From: a bacterium
Lineage (GTDB): Bacteria; Atribacterota; JS1; SB-45; 34-128
Direction of reading: 5' to 3'
Assembly (NCBI GenBank): GCA_018903015.1
Contig: JAHIPR010000072.1
Location: 1 to 8,340, forward strand
DNA: 8,340 bases
Part shown: positions 1 to 5,873 of the stretch, one piece after another
Position numbering within the stretch: position 1 is the stretch's first letter
Layout: each line of letters opens with the position of its first letter
The notes under the pieces: generated by a model
Database searches by the model: none
The model's input: only the letters and a program-made list of their open reading frames with translations
What the model was told of the DNA's origin: nothing
Position numbers and translations under genes: made by a program

Positions 1-9
1 TTAATTTTC

Positions 10-38
10 TTGATTTAGAAAAAAAACTGTGTTATACT
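10..38 (+). promoter_or_regulatory. Sigma-70-type promoter for the rpsB operon
   Basis: A -35 box TTGATT (10-15) is separated by exactly 17 bp from a -10 box TATACT (33-38). TG at 30-31 gives an extended -10 (TGT before TATACT). Transcription would start near 45, leaving a leader of about 108 nt before rpsB. No other promoter of this quality is seen before the fdx/uppS junction, so it probably drives rpsB-tsf-pyrH-frr and perhaps the ferredoxin gene. Boxes and spacing are seen directly; activity is inferred. Confidence 0.75.
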
Positions 39-80
39 ATCTTTGATTTTATGGGTGTATTATATATAAATTATAACGAC

Positions 81-103
81 TTATCATAATTTTAGAATGA
101 TAA
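81..103 (+). promoter_or_regulatory. Hairpin in the rpsB leader
   Basis: TTATCAT (81-87) and ATGATAA (97-103) form a perfect 7-bp inverted repeat with a 9-nt loop in the rpsB 5' leader, about 50 nt before the start codon. No T tract follows, so it is not an intrinsic terminator. Ribosomal protein S2 represses its own rpsB-tsf mRNA through the leader in enterobacteria, so a regulatory structure here is plausible. The stem is AT-rich and could be chance. Confidence 0.3.
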
Positions 104-152
104 TAAAAAATAGAATTATAAGATTATAAAAATGAAAATTGGAGGATGGTAG

Positions 153-848
153 ATGAGTGTAATTTCAATGAAACAATTGCTAGAAGCAGGGGTGCATTTC
201 GGTCACCAAATGCGCCGATGGGATCCCAGGATGAAGCCATATATTTTTACAGAAAGAAATAATATTTATATTATAGATCTTCAACAGACTGTAAAGTTAG
301 TTGAGATAGCATATGATTTTATAAGAGAAATATCTAGCAATGGTGGTAATATACTATTTGTAGGAACAAAAAAACAAGCTCAGGAAGCAATTAAAAATGA
401 AGCTGAGAGATGTGGTATGTTTTATATAAATTATAGATGGTTAGGCGGAATTTTAACTAATTTCGATACTATTAGGAAAAGAGTAAAAAGGTTTCATGAA
501 TTGGAAGAAATGGAAAATAATAAAATGTTTGAAGTTCTTCCTAAAAAAGAAGTAATAAGCTTAAAAAGAGAAAAAGAAAAACTTGAAAAGATATTAACCG
601 GAATCAAAGATATGGAAGAACTTCCAGCTGCAATATTCGTAGTTGACCCCAAAAAAGAGAAGATTGCAGTTGCTGAAGCCATTAAACTTTCTATTCCCAT
701 AGTAGCAATTGTGGATACAAATTGTAACCCGGAAGAAATTGATTATGTGATTCCCGGGAATGATGATGCGATAAGGGCAGTAAAACTAATTTCCTCAGTT
801 ATAGCTGATGCAGTTATTGAAGGAAAGAAATCAGCTATTGAAAAATAA
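153..848 (+). CDS. rpsB: 30S ribosomal protein S2
   Basis: Small-subunit ribosomal protein S2 (231 aa), needed for 30S assembly and for binding of S1-type proteins. The N-terminus carries the family signature [11 protein letters not shown] (residues 9-19), followed by a basic [10 protein letters not shown] stretch and a YIIDLQQT segment. [10 protein letters not shown] (94-103) is the second signature. A lysine/glutamate-rich helical hairpin spans about 105-150, and [12 protein letters not shown] (158-169) with [13 protein letters not shown] (181-193) completes the Rossmann-like core. Length is at the short end of the bacterial range, with no C-terminal extension. The ATG at 153 is set by GGAGG (141-145), 7 nt upstream. 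It is the first gene after the promoter at 10-38 and precedes tsf, the usual bacterial pairing. Nothing abnormal is seen. Confidence 0.98.
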   Translation: MSVISMKQLLEAGVHFGHQMRRWDPRMKPYIFTERNNIYIIDLQQTVKLVEIAYDFIREISSNGGNILFVGTKKQAQEAIKNEAERCGMFYINYRWLGGILTNFDTIRKRVKRFHELEEMENNKMFEVLPKKEVISLKREKEKLEKILTGIKDMEELPAAIFVVDPKKEKIAVAEAIKLSIPIVAIVDTNCNPEEIDYVIPGNDDAIRAVKLISSVIADAVIEGKKSAIEK

Positions 849-850
849 AC

Positions 851-863
851 TTAAATGATTTAA
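851..863. repeat. 13-bp dyad TTAAATGATTTAA, copy 1
   Basis: A perfect palindrome with 6-bp arms around one central G lies in the 54-bp rpsB-tsf spacer. The same sequence, read on the other strand (central C), lies in the frr-ferredoxin spacer at 2819-2831. A one-base centre is too tight for an RNA hairpin, so a DNA-binding site would be the more natural reading. Chance recurrence in AT-rich spacer DNA is also possible. Confidence 0.3.
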
Positions 864-902
864 AGCATAATATATATATTTAAACGAAACAAGGAGATAG
901 GG

Positions 903-1502
903 ATGAATATTAATGCCCAGATGGTTAAGGAATTACGGAAAAAAACAAGTGCCGGAATGATGGATTGCAAGAATGCCTTAAAAGCAACTGAGGGAGACCC
1001 GAAAAAAGCAATTGAATATTTACGTAAAAAGGGAATAGATGCAGCTTCTTCAAAATTTAACCGGCAAGCACTAAACGGAAAAGTAGAATCCTACATTCAT
1101 TTGTACGGTAAAATAGGAGTTTTAGTCGAAATAAATTGTGAAACAGATTTTGTAGCTAATACTAAAGAGTTTAAAGAATTCGTGAAAGATATAGCTATGC
1201 AAATCGCAGCCTCAAATCCTAAATATATTTCCAGAGAAGATGTTCCAAGCAGTATAATTAACAAAGAAAAAGAGATATTTTATGCGCAAGTAGAAAAAGC
1301 AGACAAACCTGCTCCGATTATTGAAAAAATTGTGGAAGGTAAATTGGAAAAATATTTCAAGGAAAACTGTTTAAAGGAACAGATATTTATTAAAGATAAT
1401 AGCAAGAATATTAATCAATTATTGTTAGAGTTAATTGCTAAATTGGGGGAAAATATTGTAATTAAAAGATTTGCCAGATTTCAACTTGGCGAGGAAATCT
1501 AA
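903..1502 (+). CDS. tsf: Elongation factor Ts, short form
   Basis: Guanine nucleotide exchange factor for EF-Tu; it releases GDP so that EF-Tu can rebind GTP and aminoacyl-tRNA. An N-terminal UBA-like domain is visible (residues 4-45: VKELRKKTSAGMMDCKNAL then IEYLRKKGI). The EF-Tu-contacting TDFV motif is at 81-84 within VEINCETDFVANTKEF. The C-terminus (about 170-199) has the conserved LLLELIAKLGENIVIKRF segment. At 199 aa it is the compact type seen in Thermus and Thermotoga; the E. coli protein is near 280 aa with a duplicated core. The reading frame is intact, so this is a family variant and not a truncation. AAGGAG (891-896) lies 6 nt before the ATG. It is co-transcribed with rpsB after a 54-bp spacer that shows no terminator. 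Confidence 0.97.
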   Translation: MNINAQMVKELRKKTSAGMMDCKNALKATEGDPKKAIEYLRKKGIDAASSKFNRQALNGKVESYIHLYGKIGVLVEINCETDFVANTKEFKEFVKDIAMQIAASNPKYISREDVPSSIINKEKEIFYAQVEKADKPAPIIEKIVEGKLEKYFKENCLKEQIFIKDNSKNINQLLLELIAKLGENIVIKRFARFQLGEEI

Positions 1503-1527
1503 AATTAGCATATAAGGATAAAAAATT

Positions 1528-2247
1528 ATGAAAAAGCCTACATATAAGAGAATTCTCTTAAAACTTGGTGGCGAATCACTCTCAGGAGAAAAAGGTTATG
1601 GTATCGACATCCAAAAGATTAATTTTATCGCTAAAGAAATTGCAGAAATAAGAGAATTTGGAGTACAAACAGCTGTCGTAATTGGGGGGGGGAATATCTT
1701 TAGAGGTCAAGAGGGGAGCGAAAAAGGAATAAATCGAGTTTCGGCTGATTATATGGGTATGTTAGCAACTATAATTAATGCTTTAGCCCTTCAAGATTCT
1801 TTAGAAAAATTAGATATTGAAACCAGAGTACAAACTGCAATCGAGATGAAAGCAATTGCAGAACCATATATCAGAAGAAGGGCAATTAGACATTTAGAAA
1901 AAAATAGAATAGTAATTTTGGCTGCCGGAACAGGGAATCCTTACTTTACCACAGATACTGCTGCTGCCTTAAGGGCAATTGAACTAAATGCAGAAGCAAT
2001 TCTTAAAGCTACAAAAGTTGATGGTATATATGAATCCGACCCATTAAAAAATTCAAAAGCAATAAAATTTAATAGTTTAGGATTTCTCGAGTTCTTAAAT
2101 AAAGGCCTAAAGGTTATGGATGCAACCTCCATTTCTTTATGCATGGAAAATAACATTCCAGTAATCGTTTTTAATTTTAATACTGTTGGAAATATTAGAA
2201 GAGTTGTATTTGGTGAAAAAATAGGGACAATAGTGAAGGGGGAATAG
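1528..2247 (+). CDS. pyrH: UMP kinase (uridylate kinase)
   Basis: Phosphorylates UMP to UDP with ATP in pyrimidine nucleotide synthesis; bacterial PyrH is a hexameric amino-acid-kinase-fold enzyme, usually activated by GTP and inhibited by UTP. Visible motifs: [11 protein letters not shown] (residues 10-20) for phosphate binding, [10 protein letters not shown] (51-60), DYMGMLAT (74-81), the UMP-binding stretch [13 protein letters not shown] (134-146), and [12 protein letters not shown] (161-172) near the nucleotide base. Length, 239 aa, is normal. The ATG at 1528 has a modest ribosome binding site AAGGA (1514-1518), 9 nt upstream and 25 bp beyond the tsf stop. The gene sits in the standard tsf-pyrH-frr order. 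The GGG triplet at residues 53-55 is encoded by an uninterrupted run of nine G (1684-1692), unusual in such AT-rich DNA. Confidence 0.97.
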   Translation: MKKPTYKRILLKLGGESLSGEKGYGIDIQKINFIAKEIAEIREFGVQTAVVIGGGNIFRGQEGSEKGINRVSADYMGMLATIINALALQDSLEKLDIETRVQTAIEMKAIAEPYIRRRAIRHLEKNRIVILAAGTGNPYFTTDTAAALRAIELNAEAILKATKVDGIYESDPLKNSKAIKFNSLGFLEFLNKGLKVMDATSISLCMENNIPVIVFNFNTVGNIRRVVFGEKIGTIVKGE

Positions 2248-2249
2248 AT

Positions 2250-2807
2250 ATGCTGCAGGATTTATTAAATGAAACAAAGATTAGAATGGAAAAAACAATT
2301 ACAGCATTAAGAGATGAATTTGCTCATATAAGAACAGGAAGGGCTTCTTCAAACTTAGTAGATCGGATAAAAATATTCTATTATGGTACATTAACTCCTC
2401 TAAAAAAAATTGCAAATATTTCTATTCCAGAATCAAATTTAATAGTTATTCAACCCTGGGATAAAAATTGTCTTTCTGAAATTGAAAAAGCTATATGGAA
2501 ATCTGATTTAGGATTAACTCCATCTATTGATGGTAATATTATTCGACTTACCATACCACCACTGAACGAAGAAAGAAGAAAAGAGTTAGTAAAACTGGTT
2601 AAAAAAGAAGCGGAAAATGGAAAAATAAGCATAAGAAATACAAGAAGAGAAGTGAATGATTCAATAAAAAAAGAGGAGAAAGAAAACAATATTTCAGAAG
2701 ATGAATGTAAAAAGTACCAAGATAAAGTCCAAATATTAACAGATGAATTTATAAAAAGTATTGATAATTTATTAGAGCTTAAAGAAAAAGAAATTATGGA
2801 AGTATAA
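2250..2807 (+). CDS. frr: Ribosome recycling factor
   Basis: Splits post-termination ribosomes together with EF-G. The 185-aa length is exactly typical. Family signatures are present in order: AHIRTGRASSNLVD (residues 25-38), YYGTLTPLKKIANISIPE (44-61), IVIQPWD (65-71), IEKAIWKSDLGLTPSIDGN (78-96), IRLTIPPLNEERRKELVK (98-115) and the second long-helix segment ISIRNTRREVND (126-137), where R132 matches the position of a functionally important arginine of E. coli RRF. The start lies 2 nt after the pyrH stop, and its ribosome binding site (GAAGGGGGAA, 2235-2244) is inside the pyrH 3' end, so translation is probably coupled. A long lysine/glutamate-rich C-terminal helix ends the protein. No anomaly is seen. 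Confidence 0.98.
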   Translation: MLQDLLNETKIRMEKTITALRDEFAHIRTGRASSNLVDRIKIFYYGTLTPLKKIANISIPESNLIVIQPWDKNCLSEIEKAIWKSDLGLTPSIDGNIIRLTIPPLNEERRKELVKLVKKEAENGKISIRNTRREVNDSIKKEEKENNISEDECKKYQDKVQILTDEFIKSIDNLLELKEKEIMEV

Positions 2808-2818
2808 AAAAATATTTT

Positions 2819-2831
2819 TTAAATCATTTAA
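2819..2831. repeat. 13-bp dyad TTAAATCATTTAA, copy 2
   Basis: This perfect palindrome (6-bp arms, central C) is the exact reverse complement of the dyad at 851-863. It lies between frr and the ferredoxin gene, directly after a second AT palindrome, AAAAAATATTTTTT (2807-2820). It ends 6 nt before the ferredoxin ribosome binding site. It may be a binding site or AT-rich coincidence. Confidence 0.3.
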
Positions 2832-2850
2832 TAAAGAAAGGAGATTTTAA

Positions 2851-3021
2851 ATGGCTTATAACATTACTGAGGAATGCATCAAATGTGGCATATGTGTTGA
2901 TGAATGTCCTGCAGAAGCAATTTCTGAAGGAGAAGAAACTTATCTAATTGATAAAAATAAGTGTACAGATTGTGGAGCTTGTGCCGATGCTTGCCCAAGT
3001 GAAGCAATAGTAAAGGAATAA
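2851..3021 (+). CDS. 2[4Fe-4S] ferredoxin, clostridial type
   Basis: A 56-aa low-potential electron carrier. Translation from the ATG at 2851 gives two CxxCxxCxxxCP motifs: C9, C12, C15, C19-P20 and C38, C41, C44, C48-P49. These are the ligands of two [4Fe-4S] clusters in the pseudo-twofold layout of bacterial ferredoxins. The protein is acidic and has no extra domain, transmembrane segment or signal peptide, so it is a soluble cytoplasmic carrier. A strong ribosome binding site AAGGAG (2838-2843) lies 7 nt before the ATG. It follows frr by 43 bp and is followed by a hairpin with a T tract, so it is the last gene before a partial transcriptional break. Its partner is not stated by the sequence. 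IspG, encoded downstream, needs low-potential electrons and is one candidate; pyruvate:ferredoxin oxidoreductase or hydrogenase partners elsewhere are equally possible. Confidence 0.95.
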   Translation: MAYNITEECIKCGICVDECPAEAISEGEETYLIDKNKCTDCGACADACPSEAIVKE

Positions 3022-3028
3022 AAAATAT

Positions 3029-3094
3029 AACCCCCTTCAAATTTTAATCTATAATAATCTATTTTTCATTAATATAATTTAAGGGGGTTTTTTT
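3029..3094 (+). terminator. Rho-independent terminator or attenuator between fdx and uppS
   Basis: AACCCCCTT (3029-3037) pairs perfectly with AAGGGGGTT (3081-3089). The stem extends inward by AAATT (3039-3043) with AATTT (3076-3080) after one bulged C. A 32-nt AT-rich loop separates the arms and seven T (3088-3094) follow the G run. Five consecutive G-C pairs plus the T tract fit an intrinsic terminator for the rpsB-to-fdx transcript. The loop is longer than usual. The 3' arm AAGGGGG also acts as the likely ribosome binding site of uppS, so the element may instead be an attenuator that controls readthrough. Confidence 0.75.
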
Positions 3095-3099
3095 AGGTG
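3081..3099 (+). promoter_or_regulatory. uppS ribosome binding site embedded in the terminator stem
   Basis: The only workable uppS start is GTG at 3097-3099: a TAG stop at 3094-3096 is immediately upstream in frame, and the next ATG falls inside the catalytic motif. The only Shine-Dalgarno-like sequence at a proper distance is AAGGGGG (3081-3087), 9 nt upstream. That sequence is the 3' arm of the hairpin at 3029-3089, so readthrough mRNA would fold its own ribosome binding site away. Confidence 0.6.
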
Positions 3100-3849
3100 A
3101 TAATTATTAGTAATTGTAAAAATACTAAAAATGAATTATTCGATAAGAATAAATTACCCCAGCACCTGGCTATAATAATGGACGGAAACGGTCGGTGGGC
3201 AAAGAAAAAAGGATTGCCCCGAAGTGCAGGGCACAGTGCAGGGGTAAAAGCAGTTAAAAGAGTGGTAGCCAGCTGTTTAAATTTTCACATTCCCATATTA
3301 ACCCTTTTTGCTTTTTCTACAGAAAATTGGAAACGTCCTAAAAACGAAATAAACTACCTGCTAAAATTATTTGAAATAGCTCTGGGTAAAGAAAAAGATA
3401 ATTTAATTAAAAATAATATAAACATAAATTTTATAGGAAGATTAGATAACCTGCCTAACTCGCTTACTGAAAAAATGAAAGAATTGCATAACTCTACCAA
3501 AAGGAATAATAAACTTATTTTAAATATTGCTATTAACTATGGTGGAAGAACTGAAATTGTTGATGCACTAAAATCTATATTACTAAAAATAGATAATAAA
3601 AAATTAAGCATTGAGGAAATTAATGAAAATACTATTAGAGATAATTTGTATACCCACAATCTTCCTGATCCCGATCTACTAATTAGAACAGCGGGCGAAA
3701 TGAGAATTAGTAATTTTATGCTCTGGCAGATTGCTTACACAGAACTTTGGGTAACTCCTGTTTTTTGGCCTGATTTCGACGAAAATAATTTAGTAGAAGC
3801 AATAAGAAATTTCCAAAAAAGAGTGAGAAAATATGGAGGAAAAGTATAA
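3097..3849 (+). CDS. uppS: Isoprenyl transferase (undecaprenyl diphosphate synthase)
   Basis: Cis-prenyltransferase that adds isopentenyl diphosphate units to farnesyl diphosphate, giving the C55 carrier for peptidoglycan. At 250 aa it is normal in size. Catalytic motif HLAIIMDGNGRW (residues 23-34) contains the essential Asp29. Further motifs are GHSAGVKAVKRV (45-56), LTLFAFSTENWKRP (68-81), LNIAINYGGRTEIVDA (142-157) and DLLIRTAGEMRISNFMLWQ (193-211), with R197, R203 and E216 at positions equivalent to diphosphate- and metal-binding residues of the E. coli enzyme. RTAGE replaces the more common RTGGE or RTSGE. The start is GTG, forced by an in-frame TAG just upstream, and the ribosome binding site is part of a hairpin. 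The gene overlaps cdsA by 17 bp. UppS consumes the product of the pathway that contains the downstream dxr and ispG. Confidence 0.96.
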   Translation: MIIISNCKNTKNELFDKNKLPQHLAIIMDGNGRWAKKKGLPRSAGHSAGVKAVKRVVASCLNFHIPILTLFAFSTENWKRPKNEINYLLKLFEIALGKEKDNLIKNNININFIGRLDNLPNSLTEKMKELHNSTKRNNKLILNIAINYGGRTEIVDALKSILLKIDNKKLSIEEINENTIRDNLYTHNLPDPDLLIRTAGEMRISNFMLWQIAYTELWVTPVFWPDFDENNLVEAIRNFQKRVRKYGGKV

Positions 3850-4654
3850 TAATTTTATAAAGAGAACTGCAACAACTATTGTAGGGGTTTTTTTAGCTTT
3901 TTTAACAATATTTTGGGAAGGATTCCCTTTTTTTATCGTTGTTATAATAATAGCTTTATTGGGATTAAAGGAATTATACAACATAGCTGGTAAACAAGGA
4001 TATAAACCATCATACATATTAGGCACCATACTAATATTATACTTTATTTTTGTATCAGTATATGATGTTTATAGCTTGAATTGCTATATTGAAAATATAA
4101 TTATTACTTTTTTTATTATATTATCTTTTATTATACAATTATTTAGAAAAGATTATTCTAAGGTATTAGCCGAGATATCCATCACAATTTTTGGAAGCAT
4201 TTATTTAGGATATTTGTTATCCTTTATGATAAAAATAAAAGACCTACCCAATGGAAATTATTATCTTATTTCCCTGTTAATTGTTACTTGGGTTAATGAT
4301 ATTGGAGCTTATATTATCGGTACTTATTTTGGTAAAAATAAAATATTCCCCAAAATAAGCCCCAAAAAAACTATTGAAGGATCAATTGGGGGGATTATAT
4401 TTAGTATTACTGGGATATTTGCCTTAAAAAATTGGTTAAATTTAACTTTTAATGAATTAATTTCCCTCGGTTTGATTATAGCAATAATAGCACAAATTGG
4501 CGATCTATTTGAATCAGTATTGAAAAGAGGTTCGGGAGTTAAAGATTCAGGGACTTTAATCCCTGGTCATGGGGGAATATTAGACTGTGTTGATAGTTTA
4601 ATATTTACAGCTCCCGTATTCTATTATTATATAGTTTTGTTAATTTTGCACTAA
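3833..4654 (+). CDS. cdsA: Phosphatidate cytidylyltransferase (CDP-diglyceride synthase)
   Basis: Integral membrane enzyme that converts phosphatidate and CTP to CDP-diacylglycerol, the precursor of bacterial phospholipids. The 273-aa protein is strongly hydrophobic, with about seven to eight membrane segments by eye (for example residues 14-45, 61-80, 87-103, 112-134, 142-164, 183-198, 207-222, 256-272). The C-terminal family signature is present: GDLFESVLKRGSGVKDSG (223-240) and IPGHGGILD (243-251) with D254. However, the arginine that normally follows ILD is cysteine (C252, codon TGT 4586-4588). The ATG at 3833 lies inside the 3' end of uppS, 14 nt before its stop, with only a weak upstream GAG, so translation probably depends on coupling to uppS. 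GGAGGA falls just after the ATG and cannot serve it. Confidence 0.95.
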   Translation: MEEKYNNFIKRTATTIVGVFLAFLTIFWEGFPFFIVVIIIALLGLKELYNIAGKQGYKPSYILGTILILYFIFVSVYDVYSLNCYIENIIITFFIILSFIIQLFRKDYSKVLAEISITIFGSIYLGYLLSFMIKIKDLPNGNYYLISLLIVTWVNDIGAYIIGTYFGKNKIFPKISPKKTIEGSIGGIIFSITGIFALKNWLNLTFNELISLGLIIAIIAQIGDLFESVLKRGSGVKDSGTLIPGHGGILDCVDSLIFTAPVFYYYIVLLILH

Positions 4655-4684
4655 TAAATATCTTTGAAAATAAGGGATCTAATT

Positions 4685-5854
4685 ATGAAGAAAAAAATAG
4701 TAATATTAGGTTCAACAGGTTCGATAGGACAACAAAGCTTAGAAGTTATAAAAAAATATTCAAATGAATTTGAAGTAATAGGTCTAAGCGGTTGGGAAAA
4801 TACGACTTTTCTTAAGGAACAGATAAGTTTTTTTAAACCTAAAATAGCAGTAGTTAAAAATGAAGTTATTGCCAGGAATTTGAAAAAGGATTTAGATAAA
4901 CAAAATAATATTGAAATATTATGGGGGACTAACGGATTAATAAATATAGCAACCTTAGAAGAAGCCGATATTATTGTAGTTGCTATCACCGGCATAGCAT
5001 CTCTTATACCTACTTTTGAAGCAGTGAAAAGAGGGAAAAGAATTGCTTTGTCCAGCAAAGAAGCAATGGTAGTAGGTGGCGAATTATTAGTGAGGGAAGC
5101 AATATCTAAAAATGCAAAAATTATACCAATAGATAGTGAACATAGTGCAATTTTACAATGTTTAAAGAATGAGAAAAAAGATTGTGTTGAAAAAATTATA
5201 CTGACGGCATCCGGGGGTGCGCTCTATAATTTTACCGAAGCTGCTCTAAAAAATGTAACAGTTGAGGACGCGCTGAATCACCCCACCTGGAAAATGGGGA
5301 AAAAGGTTACTATTGATTCGGCTACCTTAATGAATAAAGGATTAGAAGTAATTGAAGCAAAGTGGTTTTTTAATATACCGGCTAATAAGATAGAAATAGT
5401 AATCCACCCCCAAAGTTATGTGCACTCAATGGTTCAATTTACAGACGGTACTATTTTAGCTCAAATAGGTGAACACGATATGAGGATTCCCATCCAGTAC
5501 GCTTTATTTTATCCTAATAGAACTATTAATAACTTTCCACGTTTAGAATTAACCAAAATAGGCCAACTAACTTTTAAAAAACCAAATTTTAACAAATTCC
5601 CTTGTATTCAACTTGCCTATCAAGCCTTAGAGGTTGGGGGAACAATGCCTGCAGTATTAAATGGCGCAAACGAAATTGCAGTTGATGCTTTTTTAAATAA
5701 TCAAATAGGTTTTTTAGCAATTCCTCAAATCATTCAAGACACAATGAAAGAACACAAAGCAAAGTATAATCCTAATATTAACGATATCTTAGATGCTGAC
5801 TATTGGGCCAGGGAAAGAGCTTTAAATTTTTGTCTAAATTTAAAAAACAAGTAA
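4685..5854 (+). CDS. dxr: 1-deoxy-D-xylulose 5-phosphate reductoisomerase
   Basis: NADPH-dependent enzyme that makes 2-C-methyl-D-erythritol 4-phosphate, the first committed step of the MEP isoprenoid pathway and the target of fosmidomycin. The ATG at 4685 is chosen because AAGGGA (4672-4677) lies 7 nt upstream; an in-frame TTG at 4664 has no such site. The resulting 389 aa match family length. Motifs: GSTGSIG (9-15) for NADPH, SSKEAMVVGGELL (123-135), metal ligands in IDSEH (D150, E152), TASGG (174-178), HPTWKMGKKVTIDSATLMNKGLE (from 199, with N217, K218, E221), HPQSYVHSM, and LNGANEIAVDAF near the C-terminus. The usual GGPFR loop reads GGALY here. It begins 30 bp after cdsA. The last codons carry a 9-bp inverted repeat, and the stop codon lies inside a heptamer repeat. 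Confidence 0.97.
   Translation: MKKKIVILGSTGSIGQQSLEVIKKYSNEFEVIGLSGWENTTFLKEQISFFKPKIAVVKNEVIARNLKKDLDKQNNIEILWGTNGLINIATLEEADIIVVAITGIASLIPTFEAVKRGKRIALSSKEAMVVGGELLVREAISKNAKIIPIDSEHSAILQCLKNEKKDCVEKIILTASGGALYNFTEAALKNVTVEDALNHPTWKMGKKVTIDSATLMNKGLEVIEAKWFFNIPANKIEIVIHPQSYVHSMVQFTDGTILAQIGEHDMRIPIQYALFYPNRTINNFPRLELTKIGQLTFKKPNFNKFPCIQLAYQALEVGGTMPAVLNGANEIAVDAFLNNQIGFLAIPQIIQDTMKEHKAKYNPNINDILDADYWARERALNFCLNLKNK
5821..5844 (+). repeat. AT-only inverted repeat at the 3' end of dxr
   Basis: TTTAAATTT (5821-5829) and AAATTTAAA (5836-5844) are perfect 9-bp arms around a 6-nt loop (TTGTCT), all within the last dxr codons. Each arm is itself largely self-complementary. It could form an mRNA 3' hairpin, but no T tract follows, so it is not a standard terminator. 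It is directly followed by the heptamer array at 5846. Confidence 0.5.
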
Positions 5855-5873
5855 CAAGTAATAAGTAATAAGC
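5846..5873 (+). repeat. Heptamer tandem repeat AA(C/T)AAGT, four units
   Basis: Four consecutive 7-bp units are seen: AACAAGT, AACAAGT, AATAAGT and AATAAGC. The first unit holds the last two dxr codons (AAC AAG) and the first base of the TAA stop, so the array begins inside the gene and runs into the spacer. Inverted copies (CACTTGT at 5926-5932; variants CACTTAT at 5900-5906 and CACATGT at 5907-5913) lie downstream. TAACAAGT (5852-5859) could pair with ACTTGTTA (5927-5934). Confidence 0.65.

Noticed and set aside
903..1502. EF-Ts as a truncated gene
   Set aside because: Compact EF-Ts proteins of about 200 aa are normal in several lineages, and both the TDFV motif and the conserved C-terminal segment are present.
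2806..2820. AAAAAATATTTTTT after frr as a terminator
   Set aside because: The palindrome is A/T only with essentially no loop, and the ferredoxin ribosome binding site follows closely; it cannot make a stable terminator hairpin.
4664..4684. TTG at 4664 as the start of dxr, adding seven residues
   Set aside because: ATG 4685 has AAGGGA 7 nt upstream and starts directly before the KKKIVILGSTGSIG fold; the TTG has no ribosome binding site and lies 10 bp after the cdsA stop.
4651..5058. Long open frame on the - strand opposite dxr
   Set aside because: It is antisense to a full-length, motif-complete dxr, has no recognisable domain, and its composition is what the reverse complement of an AT-rich gene gives.
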